This document shows, piece by piece, positions 26,845 through 36,120 of a DNA stretch of 64,000 bases. Numbering within the stretch: the first letter of the stretch is position 1; each line of letters begins with the position of its first letter. The notes under the pieces were generated by a model. That model did no database searches, was not told the DNA's origin, and worked only from the letters and a program-made list of their open reading frames with translations. A program made the position numbers and the translations under genes. The DNA is from Filimonas lacunae (GTDB taxonomy: Bacteria > Bacteroidota > Bacteroidia > Chitinophagales > Chitinophagaceae), in contig NZ_AP017422.1 of NCBI RefSeq assembly GCF_002355595.1, forward strand, positions 4,340,001 through 4,404,000, in the 5' to 3' direction.

Positions 26845-28287
26845 ATGTTCCAAACAAAAACCACCAGACTACTCCTCGGCGGCTCCCTGTTCCTGGCTGC
26901 CGCTTTTGCACTTACCTCTTTAACTATCGATAAGCCCAGAATATGGGCATCACCAGCACAGGCGCAACAGGAAATGGAGCAGTTGCGTAAACTGATCCCC
27001 CCTCCCGTTTTCAAAAACAGAGACTATAATATATTAGAGTATGGGGCCAAAGGTGATGGCGTTACTAACAACTCCATTGCTATTAAAAATGCCATTGAAG
27101 CCTGCAACAAAGGTGGCGGTGGCCGGGTAATAGTACCTGCGGGGAATTATCTTACCGGGCCTGTTTACCTGAAAAGTAACACCGATTTTCACCTGGAAAG
27201 CGGGGCAAGAATAGTGTTTAGTCAGGATACCAAAGACTACCCGCTGGTGCTTACCCGTTGGGAAGGCATGGACTGCATCAACTATTCTCCACAGTTTTAT
27301 GCTTATGAAGAAGAGAACATTGCCATTACCGGAAGCGGTACTATAGATGGTAACGCCAGCAATGAGCATTGGTGGAGCTGGAAAGGCAAAAAACAATATG
27401 GCTGGAAAGAAGGCATGCCCAACCAGCTGAAAGCCAGGGATAGCCTGCATTTGCTAATGCACGCAGGCACCGATCCACGCAAGCGCATATTTGGCGATGG
27501 CTATTACCTGCGTCCCTATATGTTTGCTCCCTATAACTGCCGCAACGTAATGCTACAGGGAGTTACCATGCTCAACTCTCCTATGTGGTTTATCAGCCCG
27601 GTGATGTGCGACAATGTAACCATTGAAAAAGTGCATGTGCAGGCCGATGGACCTAACACCGATGGTTGCGACCCGGATGCCTGCTGGAATGTACTGATTA
27701 AAGATTGCTTTTTTGATACCGGCGACGACTGTATTGCCATTAAATCGGGCCGCGATGAAGATGGCAGAAAATTCGGCAGACCAGCCCTCAACCATATCAT
27801 AGAAGGGTGCCAGATGAAAGACGGGCACGGTGGCATTACCATAGGTAGTGAAATTGCAGGTGGTGCTAAAAACATCTATGCGATGAACTGTAAAATGAGC
27901 AGCCATAATTTAAATATTGCGCTCCGTTTTAAAACCAGTTCTTCCCGTGGGGGAATCATTGAAAATATATTCTTCAAAGATATAGAGGTGGGTTCTTACA
28001 AAGATGCAGCACTAAGCTTCGACATGTTTTACGAACAACCCGGCAACTACGTGCCCACTATCAGAAACATATTGATCGACAACCTGAATGTAGCCAATGG
28101 TGGACAGTATGGCATTAACATTCATGCTTATAAAGAATCACCTGTTCAATACCTGCAGCTGTTCAATAGCACCATAAAAGGCGTTAAAACGCCCATGAAA
28201 GCCGATCATGTAAAGGATTTAAACTTTACCAATGTTCGCATTAACGACAGCCTGTTCACTTCTCCTGCCACACAGGATAATAATTAA
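26845..28287 (+). CDS. GH28 polygalacturonase-type glycoside hydrolase
   Basis: The 480-residue secreted enzyme should cleave alpha-1,4-galacturonide or related pectin bonds by inversion. A signal/anchor segment is at about 8-27, then the beta-helix begins with YNILEYGAKGDGVTNNS (61-77). All GH28 catalytic motifs are present: NTDG (271-274), GDDC (293-296, acids D294/D295), GHG (327-329) and RFK (361-363). Length is normal. Upstream lies the palindromic repeat array, and the GDSL esterase is divergent on its far side, suggesting a small pectin-use pair. No SusCD pair is adjacent. Confidence 0.93.
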   Translation: MFQTKTTRLLLGGSLFLAAAFALTSLTIDKPRIWASPAQAQQEMEQLRKLIPPPVFKNRDYNILEYGAKGDGVTNNSIAIKNAIEACNKGGGGRVIVPAGNYLTGPVYLKSNTDFHLESGARIVFSQDTKDYPLVLTRWEGMDCINYSPQFYAYEEENIAITGSGTIDGNASNEHWWSWKGKKQYGWKEGMPNQLKARDSLHLLMHAGTDPRKRIFGDGYYLRPYMFAPYNCRNVMLQGVTMLNSPMWFISPVMCDNVTIEKVHVQADGPNTDGCDPDACWNVLIKDCFFDTGDDCIAIKSGRDEDGRKFGRPALNHIIEGCQMKDGHGGITIGSEIAGGAKNIYAMNCKMSSHNLNIALRFKTSSSRGGIIENIFFKDIEVGSYKDAALSFDMFYEQPGNYVPTIRNILIDNLNVANGGQYGINIHAYKESPVQYLQLFNSTIKGVKTPMKADHVKDLNFTNVRINDSLFTSPATQDNN

Positions 28288-28309
28288 CCCAGGCCACATA
28301 TAAAACCAT

Positions 28310-28356
28310 AATGCCCTGTACAGGATAGCGCAAAAGCCAATCCTATACAGGGCATT
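28310..28356. terminator. Bidirectional terminator between GH28 and the B12 operon
   Basis: Arms 28310-28326 and 28340-28356 pair over 17 bases with one mismatch that is a G-U wobble in one RNA orientation; the loop is 13 bases. It lies between the convergent stops at 28287 and 28397. Confidence 0.8.
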
Positions 28357-28396
28357 CTTATACCAGCTACCGGGCAATATGCCGGGCACCAGATAT

Positions 28397-29923
28397 CTAC
28401 TGATTAATGGTATCTATTTTTGTTCCTAGCAAGTGCAGGTCTGAACCGCGGCCAACTTCTGTAGAAGCTTCTCCCAGCCAGCCGTTCTCCTGGTCTAAGC
28501 CATTATACACTTTTACAAAGTCAATGCCTGGCAAGATTACTTTATTGCCGTTTTTATCAATAGCCCAGTCAATATCAATACCGGAATTATCATGCGTGTT
28601 AGGATAATTATCTACATACCCGTAGTTATAAGCATACAATACATAATAACCGGCTCCTATGCTCTCATTGATACCATTGCAGGCCAGACGAACGCCTTTG
28701 TAAGTGATGGCATTGTCCTTTACCCAGGCCGGATAATAGCTTTGCGCGTGAAACGTGTTCTTTACTTTGTAGCCCTGCTGTCCCTGGTTATCTGTCCAGG
28801 CAATATACTGGCCAATGCTGGTATATGTATCAACCGGCGTGGCATCTGCCACTTCTGTTGTTGGGCGGCTATAAGTCATTTCATAACTACGAAAAGTGCG
28901 CACATCATTTTTATTGGCTACCGCCGCACTATACCACGGCTCACTTTCAGCGCCAAAGCTGCCACTACCCTTTATTTCATACCACTCGTCTTCATCAGGT
29001 TTGCCGTTTTTGTTTTTGTCATACGCCACCATCACAATGCCCGGCTCGCAGCTGCCACCAATGGGCGCATTAGGGCGTGGATTGGCAGTTGCCAGGAAAG
29101 CATTGCCATCAATACGAAAATCGCGCCTGCCTGCTACGTTTACAATGGTATGATCAAACCCTAATACAACATAACCACCCCAGCCGCCTAATGTAACAAT
29201 ATTGGCATCTTCGCCCACCAGTTCCTGACCGGCTTTGGCTATCATGCTTTCGTAGGTATCGCCTGCAACATATTTGGGAATTTCATTTACAAACTGACCA
29301 GGAGCAGGCAGGTAATCGAATACTTTAGCAATATAGGGTGATAGTGTTTTATCTCCCTTTCTCACCGTAACCAGTAAAGTATCTACCAGGCTACCGGAAG
29401 AAACTTTCACTTTATAAGCGCCCACCTCTACGGTACTGAACAATGCAGAATCTGTGCCCGTACCTGCAAGCCTGTATAACTCAGAAAGCGCAGACACTAT
29501 TTCCCACTTTACATCATTCTTACCGGCAAATTTCTGTGATGCCTTCAAGGTGATGATGCTATTGATAGTGGTATTAAAGTTCAGATATCTGCCAGTGGTT
29601 ATTTGTATCACTTTCTGAAAAACATTACCACCATTATAAGCTATCACAACCAGGTTATAAGTAGCAGGATCAGCAGACGCCTGAAAGGTATATTCCAGTG
29701 CATTGCCCACCCGGTTGCCATTCACTACCCATACAATAGAATCCACTCTGCTGGCAACAGTGGGGGTTAATTTTACAGAGTCTTTCACCACTACATAATA
29801 TTCCGATTCCAGCCCCGATATATCCGGCGCTGTTTCTGGTTGTTCTGCGTCTTTTTTACCACAGCTGGCTATTAAAAATAAAACGAAGGTTAGATAACCC
29901 AGGAATCTATATTTATTATTCAT
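28397..29923 (-). CDS. PKD-like surface lipoprotein of the B12 locus (copy 2)
   Basis: The 508-residue lipoprotein (signal ending LIASC) has two Ig/PKD-like segments (about 30-110 and 110-190) and a C-terminal conserved region (about 200-500). That region holds GGYVVLGFDHTIVNVAGRRD, an EF-hand-like loop in YDKNKNGKPDEDEWYEIKG with calcium ligands at canonical spacing, and GIDIDWAIDKNGNKVILPG. It is a paralogue of the protein at 30982-32460, with the DUF4465 gene between them. Such cell-surface proteins are known companions of BtuB in Bacteroidota B12 loci; direct B12 binding is not shown. Last gene of the operon. Confidence 0.85.
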   Translation of the reverse strand: MNNKYRFLGYLTFVLFLIASCGKKDAEQPETAPDISGLESEYYVVVKDSVKLTPTVASRVDSIVWVVNGNRVGNALEYTFQASADPATYNLVVIAYNGGNVFQKVIQITTGRYLNFNTTINSIITLKASQKFAGKNDVKWEIVSALSELYRLAGTGTDSALFSTVEVGAYKVKVSSGSLVDTLLVTVRKGDKTLSPYIAKVFDYLPAPGQFVNEIPKYVAGDTYESMIAKAGQELVGEDANIVTLGGWGGYVVLGFDHTIVNVAGRRDFRIDGNAFLATANPRPNAPIGGSCEPGIVMVAYDKNKNGKPDEDEWYEIKGSGSFGAESEPWYSAAVANKNDVRTFRSYEMTYSRPTTEVADATPVDTYTSIGQYIAWTDNQGQQGYKVKNTFHAQSYYPAWVKDNAITYKGVRLACNGINESIGAGYYVLYAYNYGYVDNYPNTHDNSGIDIDWAIDKNGNKVILPGIDFVKVYNGLDQENGWLGEASTEVGRGSDLHLLGTKIDTINQ

Positions 29924-29997
29924 TTTAATAAGTTAAAAAGTGGCACTAATGATTAGAGTGTTTATAAAAAAGCCGGGCACTGCATTTTGTTATACGA

Positions 29998-30933
29998 TTA
30001 CAAGGTTACATCTACATTGTCCATACACACATAAGCAGGAGTGTTCAAACCATAAGTACCTGAATCGTTACCTACAATATTAAATTCCACACGTGTAACA
30101 GTACCTAGATCTGACAGGTCGAAATAAGTCCATGCAGTCAGTGGGCCTGCAGTAGCGATGTGATTAGCATATCTAGCCAGGTCAATTTCAACAGGAGCGC
30201 CGCCGTTGGTAGCCGTGCTGCCATTAAAACCATAAGCACGCAATGTCAGATATCCATATCCGCTGGCAATATCTTTCAGTGGCGTAGCAACACCAGTGGA
30301 ACCGAATGTGTTACCATTTTGAATAATGCCATAAGTGTAGGAAGGAAGGCATACATACATGCCCTCTACCACTCCGCTGCCAGAGGTAAAGTTTAAGGTG
30401 GGGCGGGTTGCATAACTGGAATTATACGAATCTACATAGCCAAACATTACTGCAAAATTGCTGCTGCCACCGTAACCACCATTTTTAGCACCATCTGTGC
30501 CGGAATAAACGCTGCACTGATTCAGGTACGAATACCACCAATCGCCTGATGTACCCGCTTTATTCGTTTTATAGTTCCAGTCTGAAACTACAAAACCTCC
30601 ATCCCAGAAATTCACCGGAGAAGCTCCGCCGGCGCCTTTGATAGCAAACCGCAGATTGCTGGGTGAATGTGTATAAGGTGCTATTTGTGTACCACCATAA
30701 GCTGCATAGGTATTGTCTCCATAAGAAGTAGTATCAGCCATGTAACTGCGTCCTATACCTTCAAACGTAATGGTATAAGTAGTAGTCAATGCTTTAGCGC
30801 CGCTTTTCCCATCTTTTGCGGTTTCGGCCTGTGCGGCCGGAACCTGCAGATCGTTCTGCTTGGTACAGGAGGTAGCCACCGCAAGGGATATGCTGGCTAC
30901 CAGTAGTGTTTTGCTAAAAAGTGTTTTTTTCAT
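29998..30933 (-). CDS. DUF4465 surface lipoprotein, BtuH-like
   Basis: The 311-residue lipoprotein (signal ending AVATSC) is a DUF4465 protein: ITFEGIGRSYMADTTSYGDN, then NFWDGGFVVSDWNYKTNK, YGGSSNFAVMFGYVDS and the closing YGLNTPAYVCMDNVDV. All-beta, surface-exposed. Proteins of this type in gut Bacteroidetes B12 loci have been reported to bind cobalamin (BtuH); I rely on memory for that link, so the name is not assigned. It is flanked by two PKD-like paralogues in a riboswitch-controlled operon, which supports the same role here. Confidence 0.85.
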   Translation of the reverse strand: MKKTLFSKTLLVASISLAVATSCTKQNDLQVPAAQAETAKDGKSGAKALTTTYTITFEGIGRSYMADTTSYGDNTYAAYGGTQIAPYTHSPSNLRFAIKGAGGASPVNFWDGGFVVSDWNYKTNKAGTSGDWWYSYLNQCSVYSGTDGAKNGGYGGSSNFAVMFGYVDSYNSSYATRPTLNFTSGSGVVEGMYVCLPSYTYGIIQNGNTFGSTGVATPLKDIASGYGYLTLRAYGFNGSTATNGGAPVEIDLARYANHIATAGPLTAWTYFDLSDLGTVTRVEFNIVGNDSGTYGLNTPAYVCMDNVDVTL

Positions 30934-30981
30934 TAGTGCTAATTTTGATGAGTTATATATATGAGTGACCCGGCTTTTCGT

Positions 30982-32460
30982 TTAGTTTTTCAGGTTTCTG
31001 TCTATAATAGAACCTACCTGTAACATGCGCTCTTCTTCCATATTAAAATCGGTCATCGCACCGCCATTATTAATATAGTCCTGCTGTATAGGGTACACTA
31101 CTTTTCTCACTTTCACAAAGTCAATACCCGGTAACTGCACACTTTCCCCTTTCTCATTTACAGCCATATCAATATCAATATTCAGCTTCTGCGAAAACGG
31201 AGCAGCACCTGTAAGGTCTTTGGTAACACGCTTTCCTTTCAGAGAGAATTTATTTTTCCAGCCATCCAGTAACACCATTTGTTTGGTGCTGATATCCATG
31301 TAGCCACCCGGGAAGAAGCCCCTGGTAGAGAGTGTTGCGGCGGTAGTAGTAGCGCTGCTGAAAGTTTTATTTGTCAGTATCTGTCCCTTTGCAGGTGTTA
31401 TTTTGTTATCTATCCAGCTATAGTAGGCATATACCCTTTTGGCATCTGTTAAGGTGCTATCATAGGTATAGGTAATTTCATAGCTCAATGTATCTTCCAG
31501 TCCGTAATCAGCATTCTTAATCTCATACCATTCACCCTCATCTGGCTTACCATTTTTATTACGATCGTAGGCTACATACACGCCAGGCAAATCGCGGCTG
31601 GAGAAATAAGCGGTCAGTTCCAGATCGGTTTTGCCCGCCACATTGGCCACTGTGTGATCAAATTGAAACGTAGCATAGCCTCCCCAGGCGCCGATAAACA
31701 AACCATTATAAGGAACCGCTTTTCTCAGTGCTGTTGCCTTGGCTATAAAGTCGTTATAAGCCAGCGGATATTCAGCTCCGTATTTCCAGGATTCTTTATC
31801 TCCGATAATAGACCAGTTATGGTTTTTACCAGGTGCAGGAGCATATTCTAACACCGTATAGGCATTGCTTTCATACTGTGCGGTGGTTACCGTTACATTG
31901 CTGGTGGCTGTGGTAGTTTGCTTGCCAGCCGTTACACTCAGCGAAAGCTTATAGCTACCCGATACAGGCGAGATAAAGCTCAGGTTCAGGCTTTTGCCAA
32001 TAACAGAATCGCCAATAGCCCATTCATAGGTGTAATCGTCTCTTTGGGGGCCGGTAATAACAGGAACAATTTCTTTTACGGTGCTCAGGGCAACGGTAAG
32101 CGTGCTATCCAGTTGAATAGCAATAGGCGCTTCGACAAGGATGTGATACGATTGCTGATCACTACCACCCTTATTATCTACTTTAAAGATCACTTCAAAA
32201 TTGCCTGATTGGGTAGCCTCGAAAGTGTAATTAATACCAGTGGCGGCAGCTTTTCCATTCACCAGCCAGGTATAGCTATTCCCTTTCAGGTTAGTGATAT
32301 TAGGCGCCAGCACCATCTTATCTCCAAGGTTCAGGATAATGGTATCAGAAGTTACCCCGGTAATATCCGGAGCCAGGAATTGCTCTTTTCTACAGGAGAA
32401 AGCAATGATAACAACAACGGTCAACAGCTTTAGAAAAATGCTCTTTTTCATATGTTTCAT
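30982..32460 (-). CDS. PKD-like surface lipoprotein of the B12 locus (copy 1)
   Basis: The 492-residue lipoprotein (signal ending IAFSC) has Ig/PKD-like segments (about 30-110 and 112-195) and the same C-terminal region as copy 2: GGYATFQFDHTVANVAGKTD, the EF-hand-like loop in YDRNKNGKPDEGEWYEIKN, and NIDIDMAVNEKGESVQLPG. The duplicate genes probably arose by local duplication. It lies 45 bases downstream of the beta-propeller gene and is expected to be at the cell surface with the BtuB complex. Confidence 0.85.
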   Translation of the reverse strand: MKHMKKSIFLKLLTVVVIIAFSCRKEQFLAPDITGVTSDTIILNLGDKMVLAPNITNLKGNSYTWLVNGKAAATGINYTFEATQSGNFEVIFKVDNKGGSDQQSYHILVEAPIAIQLDSTLTVALSTVKEIVPVITGPQRDDYTYEWAIGDSVIGKSLNLSFISPVSGSYKLSLSVTAGKQTTTATSNVTVTTAQYESNAYTVLEYAPAPGKNHNWSIIGDKESWKYGAEYPLAYNDFIAKATALRKAVPYNGLFIGAWGGYATFQFDHTVANVAGKTDLELTAYFSSRDLPGVYVAYDRNKNGKPDEGEWYEIKNADYGLEDTLSYEITYTYDSTLTDAKRVYAYYSWIDNKITPAKGQILTNKTFSSATTTAATLSTRGFFPGGYMDISTKQMVLLDGWKNKFSLKGKRVTKDLTGAAPFSQKLNIDIDMAVNEKGESVQLPGIDFVKVRKVVYPIQQDYINNGGAMTDFNMEEERMLQVGSIIDRNLKN

Positions 32461-32505
32461 GTTCAGCTTAGTCTGCTTTTTCTTTGGTTATGGTTTATAT
32501 GATAT

Positions 32506-33657
32506 TTATTTAGGCAGTAAGGCAAAATGCGCAGGAATATCACCGGTACGTACACTCCATTTCTTTTTCCCCTCTTTTGAAAAACAGTACAGTAAACCAG
32601 GCGACACATAGTTGCCGGCATCTGTAACATAAATGTCTTTGGTAACCGGATGCACCATAATACCATAAGGTATTTCTATGTCTTTATCAGTTCCGTCGGT
32701 AATGAAAGAATGGGTAACTATTTCGTGCGTGCGGGTATTGGCAATACCATAGGTGATGACATTGGAATTGGTAATATAACTCCACTCCGTACTATATATG
32801 TATAAGGAGTCGCCGTCGAGATAAAACTCACTCACTGCAATGGGCAATGTATCGGTGACCTGCTGTGTAGTCTTATCTATAAAGTATAACCGGGAAGGCA
32901 GCTGTTTGTAATCGCCACGGGAGGTAACCCAAAGGTCGCCCCGCTTATCCACCTTTATGTGGTGCAGGTTATAAGCCACATCAATACGCTTCTCTTCTGT
33001 AAAAGTTTCCAGGTCTATTACCGAAACAGTTCGCTCGTATTTCTCGCTATTGCCGGCGCCCATATAACCACCCGAGTTGGCTACATATATTTTACCGCCG
33101 GTTATTTCCAGTTCATCCGGCTGGTATCCTACAATACACCTGGCTACTATGGCAAGGGTGGCCGTATCTACTTTAGCTACATACCCTTTTTGTGCATAGT
33201 TGGGGTTTATTTCAATGGGGCCTGCATAAGAAGTAATATATGCAAAGCCTTTATCAAATTTTATATAGCGGCAGTTAGGAATTTCAATCTGCCCTATCCG
33301 TTTCGCCGTTTTTGCATCCATCACTTCCACTTTATTGGAAGCATTGATAACCGCATACAACTTGCTGCCATAGATAGCTAAATCATTACCCACATCTCCC
33401 AGCTCTTTAGGAACCGTAGGGTTAATGCCTGCATAAATATTCCTTTGATAAATACCGGTAGTAAAATCAAAATAATCCAACGTGCTTTTATTACTACCCA
33501 TATTACCCTCATTCAGCAGGTAAAAGCCCAGGTAACCGTTTTGTGCAGGAGCTGCCAGGGAATCCAGTTCGGCCTGGAACACCTCTGCATCTTTTCGGCA
33601 CGATGGTGTTGCAAAAACCAGCAGCAACACCAGGAAGTATAATACATAGGTTCTCAT
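32506..33657 (-). CDS. YncE-like beta-propeller lipoprotein, BtuG-like
   Basis: The 383-residue lipoprotein (signal ending ATPSC) has repeated propeller blades such as NKVEVMDAKTAKRIGQIEIP, GYVAKVDTATLAIVARCIVG and VSVIDLETFTEEKRIDVA. In Bacteroides the surface propeller BtuG binds cobalamin tightly and caps BtuB; position and fold here match that role. Its start overlaps the btuB-like stop by four bases (ATGA), so translation is coupled. The assignment to BtuG rests on context and fold, not on seen ligand residues. Confidence 0.87.
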   Translation of the reverse strand: MRTYVLYFLVLLLVFATPSCRKDAEVFQAELDSLAAPAQNGYLGFYLLNEGNMGSNKSTLDYFDFTTGIYQRNIYAGINPTVPKELGDVGNDLAIYGSKLYAVINASNKVEVMDAKTAKRIGQIEIPNCRYIKFDKGFAYITSYAGPIEINPNYAQKGYVAKVDTATLAIVARCIVGYQPDELEITGGKIYVANSGGYMGAGNSEKYERTVSVIDLETFTEEKRIDVAYNLHHIKVDKRGDLWVTSRGDYKQLPSRLYFIDKTTQQVTDTLPIAVSEFYLDGDSLYIYSTEWSYITNSNVITYGIANTRTHEIVTHSFITDGTDKDIEIPYGIMVHPVTKDIYVTDAGNYVSPGLLYCFSKEGKKKWSVRTGDIPAHFALLPK

Positions 33658-35726
33658 AGTTCAACAGATAAAATGAGTTTATAATTTCTTAGCGGCATCG
33701 GGTAGTTATCTACCACATCAAAATTCTGGTTGAAAATATTATTCATCTCCCCGGCCACCTTCAAGCGGTTTTTCTTCCATTTAAATTCTTTCGATACACT
33801 CAAATCATGTGTGTACCAGGGTTGTACATAATTAAAAGGGATATTGGTTCCGGTATAACGGGCGCCTATATAAATAAAACTATAGTTCAGGCGCCAGAAC
33901 CGGTACTGTATACTTGATATTGCTGAACCACTATGCCAGGGTATATAAGGAAGCTGGTTGCCATAGGTAATGCTTTGCAATTGTCCACTTTTACGCTCCG
34001 TAAAATCCTGCGCTTTCTGGTAAGTATAACTGGCCCTCAGGTTGAATAAAATACCATCCGGCAAAGTGAATACCTGGTCGGATACGATATCTATTCCCCT
34101 AATCTCTGCATAGCCCACATTTATCATCGTCCAGCGATACTGGCTCCCCCCCTTGGGTACAGCTATTATTTTATTGGTAACCTGGTTAAAGTAACAATCC
34201 GCCTGTATTTGCCAGTCGCTTAATGCCGAACCCGGCAGGCTTTTATGATATACAAAGCCCAGGTTATACTGGTGCGTGTATTCCGGTTTCAAACTGCTAT
34301 TACCAATATCTGTATAATACAGATCGTTGAAAGTGGGCATCCTGAAAATATGCTTATAAAAGGCCCTGATGTTGAAGTCTGTTTTAGGAAAGAGTTTATA
34401 CGATACAAACAAAGCAGGCGACAATTCTTTTTTAGCAGGCGCCGCGGCAGCAGAATCACCTACAGAAGTACCACTTACAGTGGTGCTTTCATTTACAAAC
34501 GTGCCCAGCACACTCCCCTGCATTTTAAACCTGCCCAGGTCTGCAGCACCGGCTAATGCTACCAGGGAAGTCCATCTTTTGGGAAACACAAAACCTTCCA
34601 TACTTGACCAGAGTGTATTATACTGGAAGTCGGTAGCCAGGTTCATATCTACCTTTTTCGACACGCTGTATTTATGGGCCATAGAAGCATACCACTCCTG
34701 CTGCTTAAACCTGTTATCAATCAGCAACAGCGTGGTATCAGGATTCAGGTAACGCATATAATCATTGGCATACTTGGCGTTCACCTGTACATCATATCCC
34801 TTGCTAATGTTCTTTTGAAAAGAGCCCTGTACAAAAAAGTTTCGGTCCCATTGCCTTTGCGAGCGCTTCCAGATATTATTTACAATAGCGCCGGGTATAC
34901 CCTTTTCCGAATTATAAAAGTAGGCTTTGGCATTCCAATAGCCGCGGTTCATCGTTCCATACAATCCACTCTCCAGCCGCTGCGCATGAATATCTCCGTT
35001 TTGCCGTATAGCTGTGGTATCCCAGGCCACCTGGCGGGTTTCATGTATCACCTTTTTGTAGCGGTATGGATAACGGCCCGAAGAATAGATAGATTCACCA
35101 CTAAACGAAAGGTTTATTTTTTGGGTGAGCTTTTGCTCGAATAAAATGGAGGGATTGATGAGATCGAAGGAGCCGGTTTTAAATACCCCTTTCACATGCG
35201 TTTTCCGCAAGGAATCAAAAACGGGTTTGCGGCTGCGCAGATAGATAGAGCCGGACGAACCATAATCTTTGGCGGGTTGAAAAATTTCGCTTTTCTGACC
35301 ATTATACAAGGAAATGGATTCGATGTTATCCATGGAAAACTTGCCCAGATCAATTTGTCCGTTCTGTGCGTTGCCCAGCTGAATACCATCGTAAAACACG
35401 CCCATATGGTTGGTACCCATGCTGCGCATATCCACGGTTTTTAACCCGCCAATACCGCCATAATCCTTCACCTGCACACCGGCAAAATACCGTATGGCAT
35501 CTGCTACGGAAAAACTGTTTAAGCTTTCTAAATTTTTGCCTGCTAGCTTTTGTGAAGGAATCACTTCTTTATACCCGGTGGTAGCAATGGTAACATGCGG
35601 CAGGTTTTTAGCAACGCCTGTATCGGCACGCGTTGTATCACGATAGGTTTGTTGCCCATACAAACCGGTGCTTATACATGCCAGAAAGGTGATCAGTAAA
35701 GTATTAGAAGCGCTTACACTACACAT
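33654..35726 (-). CDS. btuB: BtuB-like TonB-dependent cobalamin receptor
   Basis: The 690-residue receptor has a signal peptide (ending near LYGQQT), a plug at about 35-170 (LNSFSVADAIRYFAGVQVKD, GVFYDGIQLGNAQNGQIDLG), and a barrel ending in LILSVEL. No carboxypeptidase-like or STN domain precedes the plug, as is usual for vitamin and metal receptors. A cobalamin riboswitch lies upstream of its ATG (35850-36033), the strongest evidence for B12 as substrate. It is the first gene of a five-gene operon with the propeller, PKD-like and DUF4465 lipoproteins. Confidence 0.92.
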   Translation of the reverse strand: MCSVSASNTLLITFLACISTGLYGQQTYRDTTRADTGVAKNLPHVTIATTGYKEVIPSQKLAGKNLESLNSFSVADAIRYFAGVQVKDYGGIGGLKTVDMRSMGTNHMGVFYDGIQLGNAQNGQIDLGKFSMDNIESISLYNGQKSEIFQPAKDYGSSGSIYLRSRKPVFDSLRKTHVKGVFKTGSFDLINPSILFEQKLTQKINLSFSGESIYSSGRYPYRYKKVIHETRQVAWDTTAIRQNGDIHAQRLESGLYGTMNRGYWNAKAYFYNSEKGIPGAIVNNIWKRSQRQWDRNFFVQGSFQKNISKGYDVQVNAKYANDYMRYLNPDTTLLLIDNRFKQQEWYASMAHKYSVSKKVDMNLATDFQYNTLWSSMEGFVFPKRWTSLVALAGAADLGRFKMQGSVLGTFVNESTTVSGTSVGDSAAAAPAKKELSPALFVSYKLFPKTDFNIRAFYKHIFRMPTFNDLYYTDIGNSSLKPEYTHQYNLGFVYHKSLPGSALSDWQIQADCYFNQVTNKIIAVPKGGSQYRWTMINVGYAEIRGIDIVSDQVFTLPDGILFNLRASYTYQKAQDFTERKSGQLQSITYGNQLPYIPWHSGSAISSIQYRFWRLNYSFIYIGARYTGTNIPFNYVQPWYTHDLSVSKEFKWKKNRLKVAGEMNNIFNQNFDVVDNYPMPLRNYKLILSVEL

Positions 35727-35849
35727 CCATCAATTGATTTCTCGTATAGCTTACGCAGAATGGTGCACGACAACAAGCAAAAAGCCTGAAATAGTTCGGT
35801 TTAAGTAGTAATCAAAGCCCCAATCCACGAAAGCTTAAAAATTTATACG

Positions 35850-36033
35850 CAGTGGCAGGTCTCCTGGCTTGTTCTCACTTGACGCGGCCTTCCCGTTTTA
35901 TTCACTAAAAACAGTGGCAAAAGATGGTTCAAGTGTTTGGTATAGAACTTACAGTAGCGGGACTGCTCAGGATTTTCACCTAATTCCCTATTAATCCTAA
36001 CATATGTGAAATCTATGTTAAGAACCAATGCGG
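35850..36033 (-). promoter_or_regulatory. Cobalamin riboswitch
   Basis: Read on the minus strand the element shows, in order: GCCGCATTGGTTC near its 5' end, GGGAATTAGGTGAAAATCC (about 35987-35969), GAGCAGTCCCGCTACTGT (about 35968-35951), and the 3' B12-box form AGCCAGGAGACCTGCC (35869-35854). These are the hallmark conserved parts of the adenosylcobalamin-type riboswitch, with normal spacing. It lies 124 bases before the btuB ATG and should shut down the uptake operon when cobalamin is plentiful. Confidence 0.96.
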
Positions 36034-36035
36034 CA

Positions 36036-36068
36036 CGAAAGTAATGGAAAATATCGACAAGTATTCAA
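36036..36068 (-). promoter_or_regulatory. Possible promoter of the B12 operon
   Basis: On the minus strand TACTTTCG (36043-36036) matches seven of eight bases if compared with TAnnTTTG, and TTG (36068-36066) is 22 bases upstream. Transcription would start near the first base of the riboswitch, which fits. Confidence 0.45.
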
Positions 36069-36120
36069 TAGCAATTTTTTTTACAGATATTCCTGTATAT
36101 CAGTATAAACGCCCGCTCTG

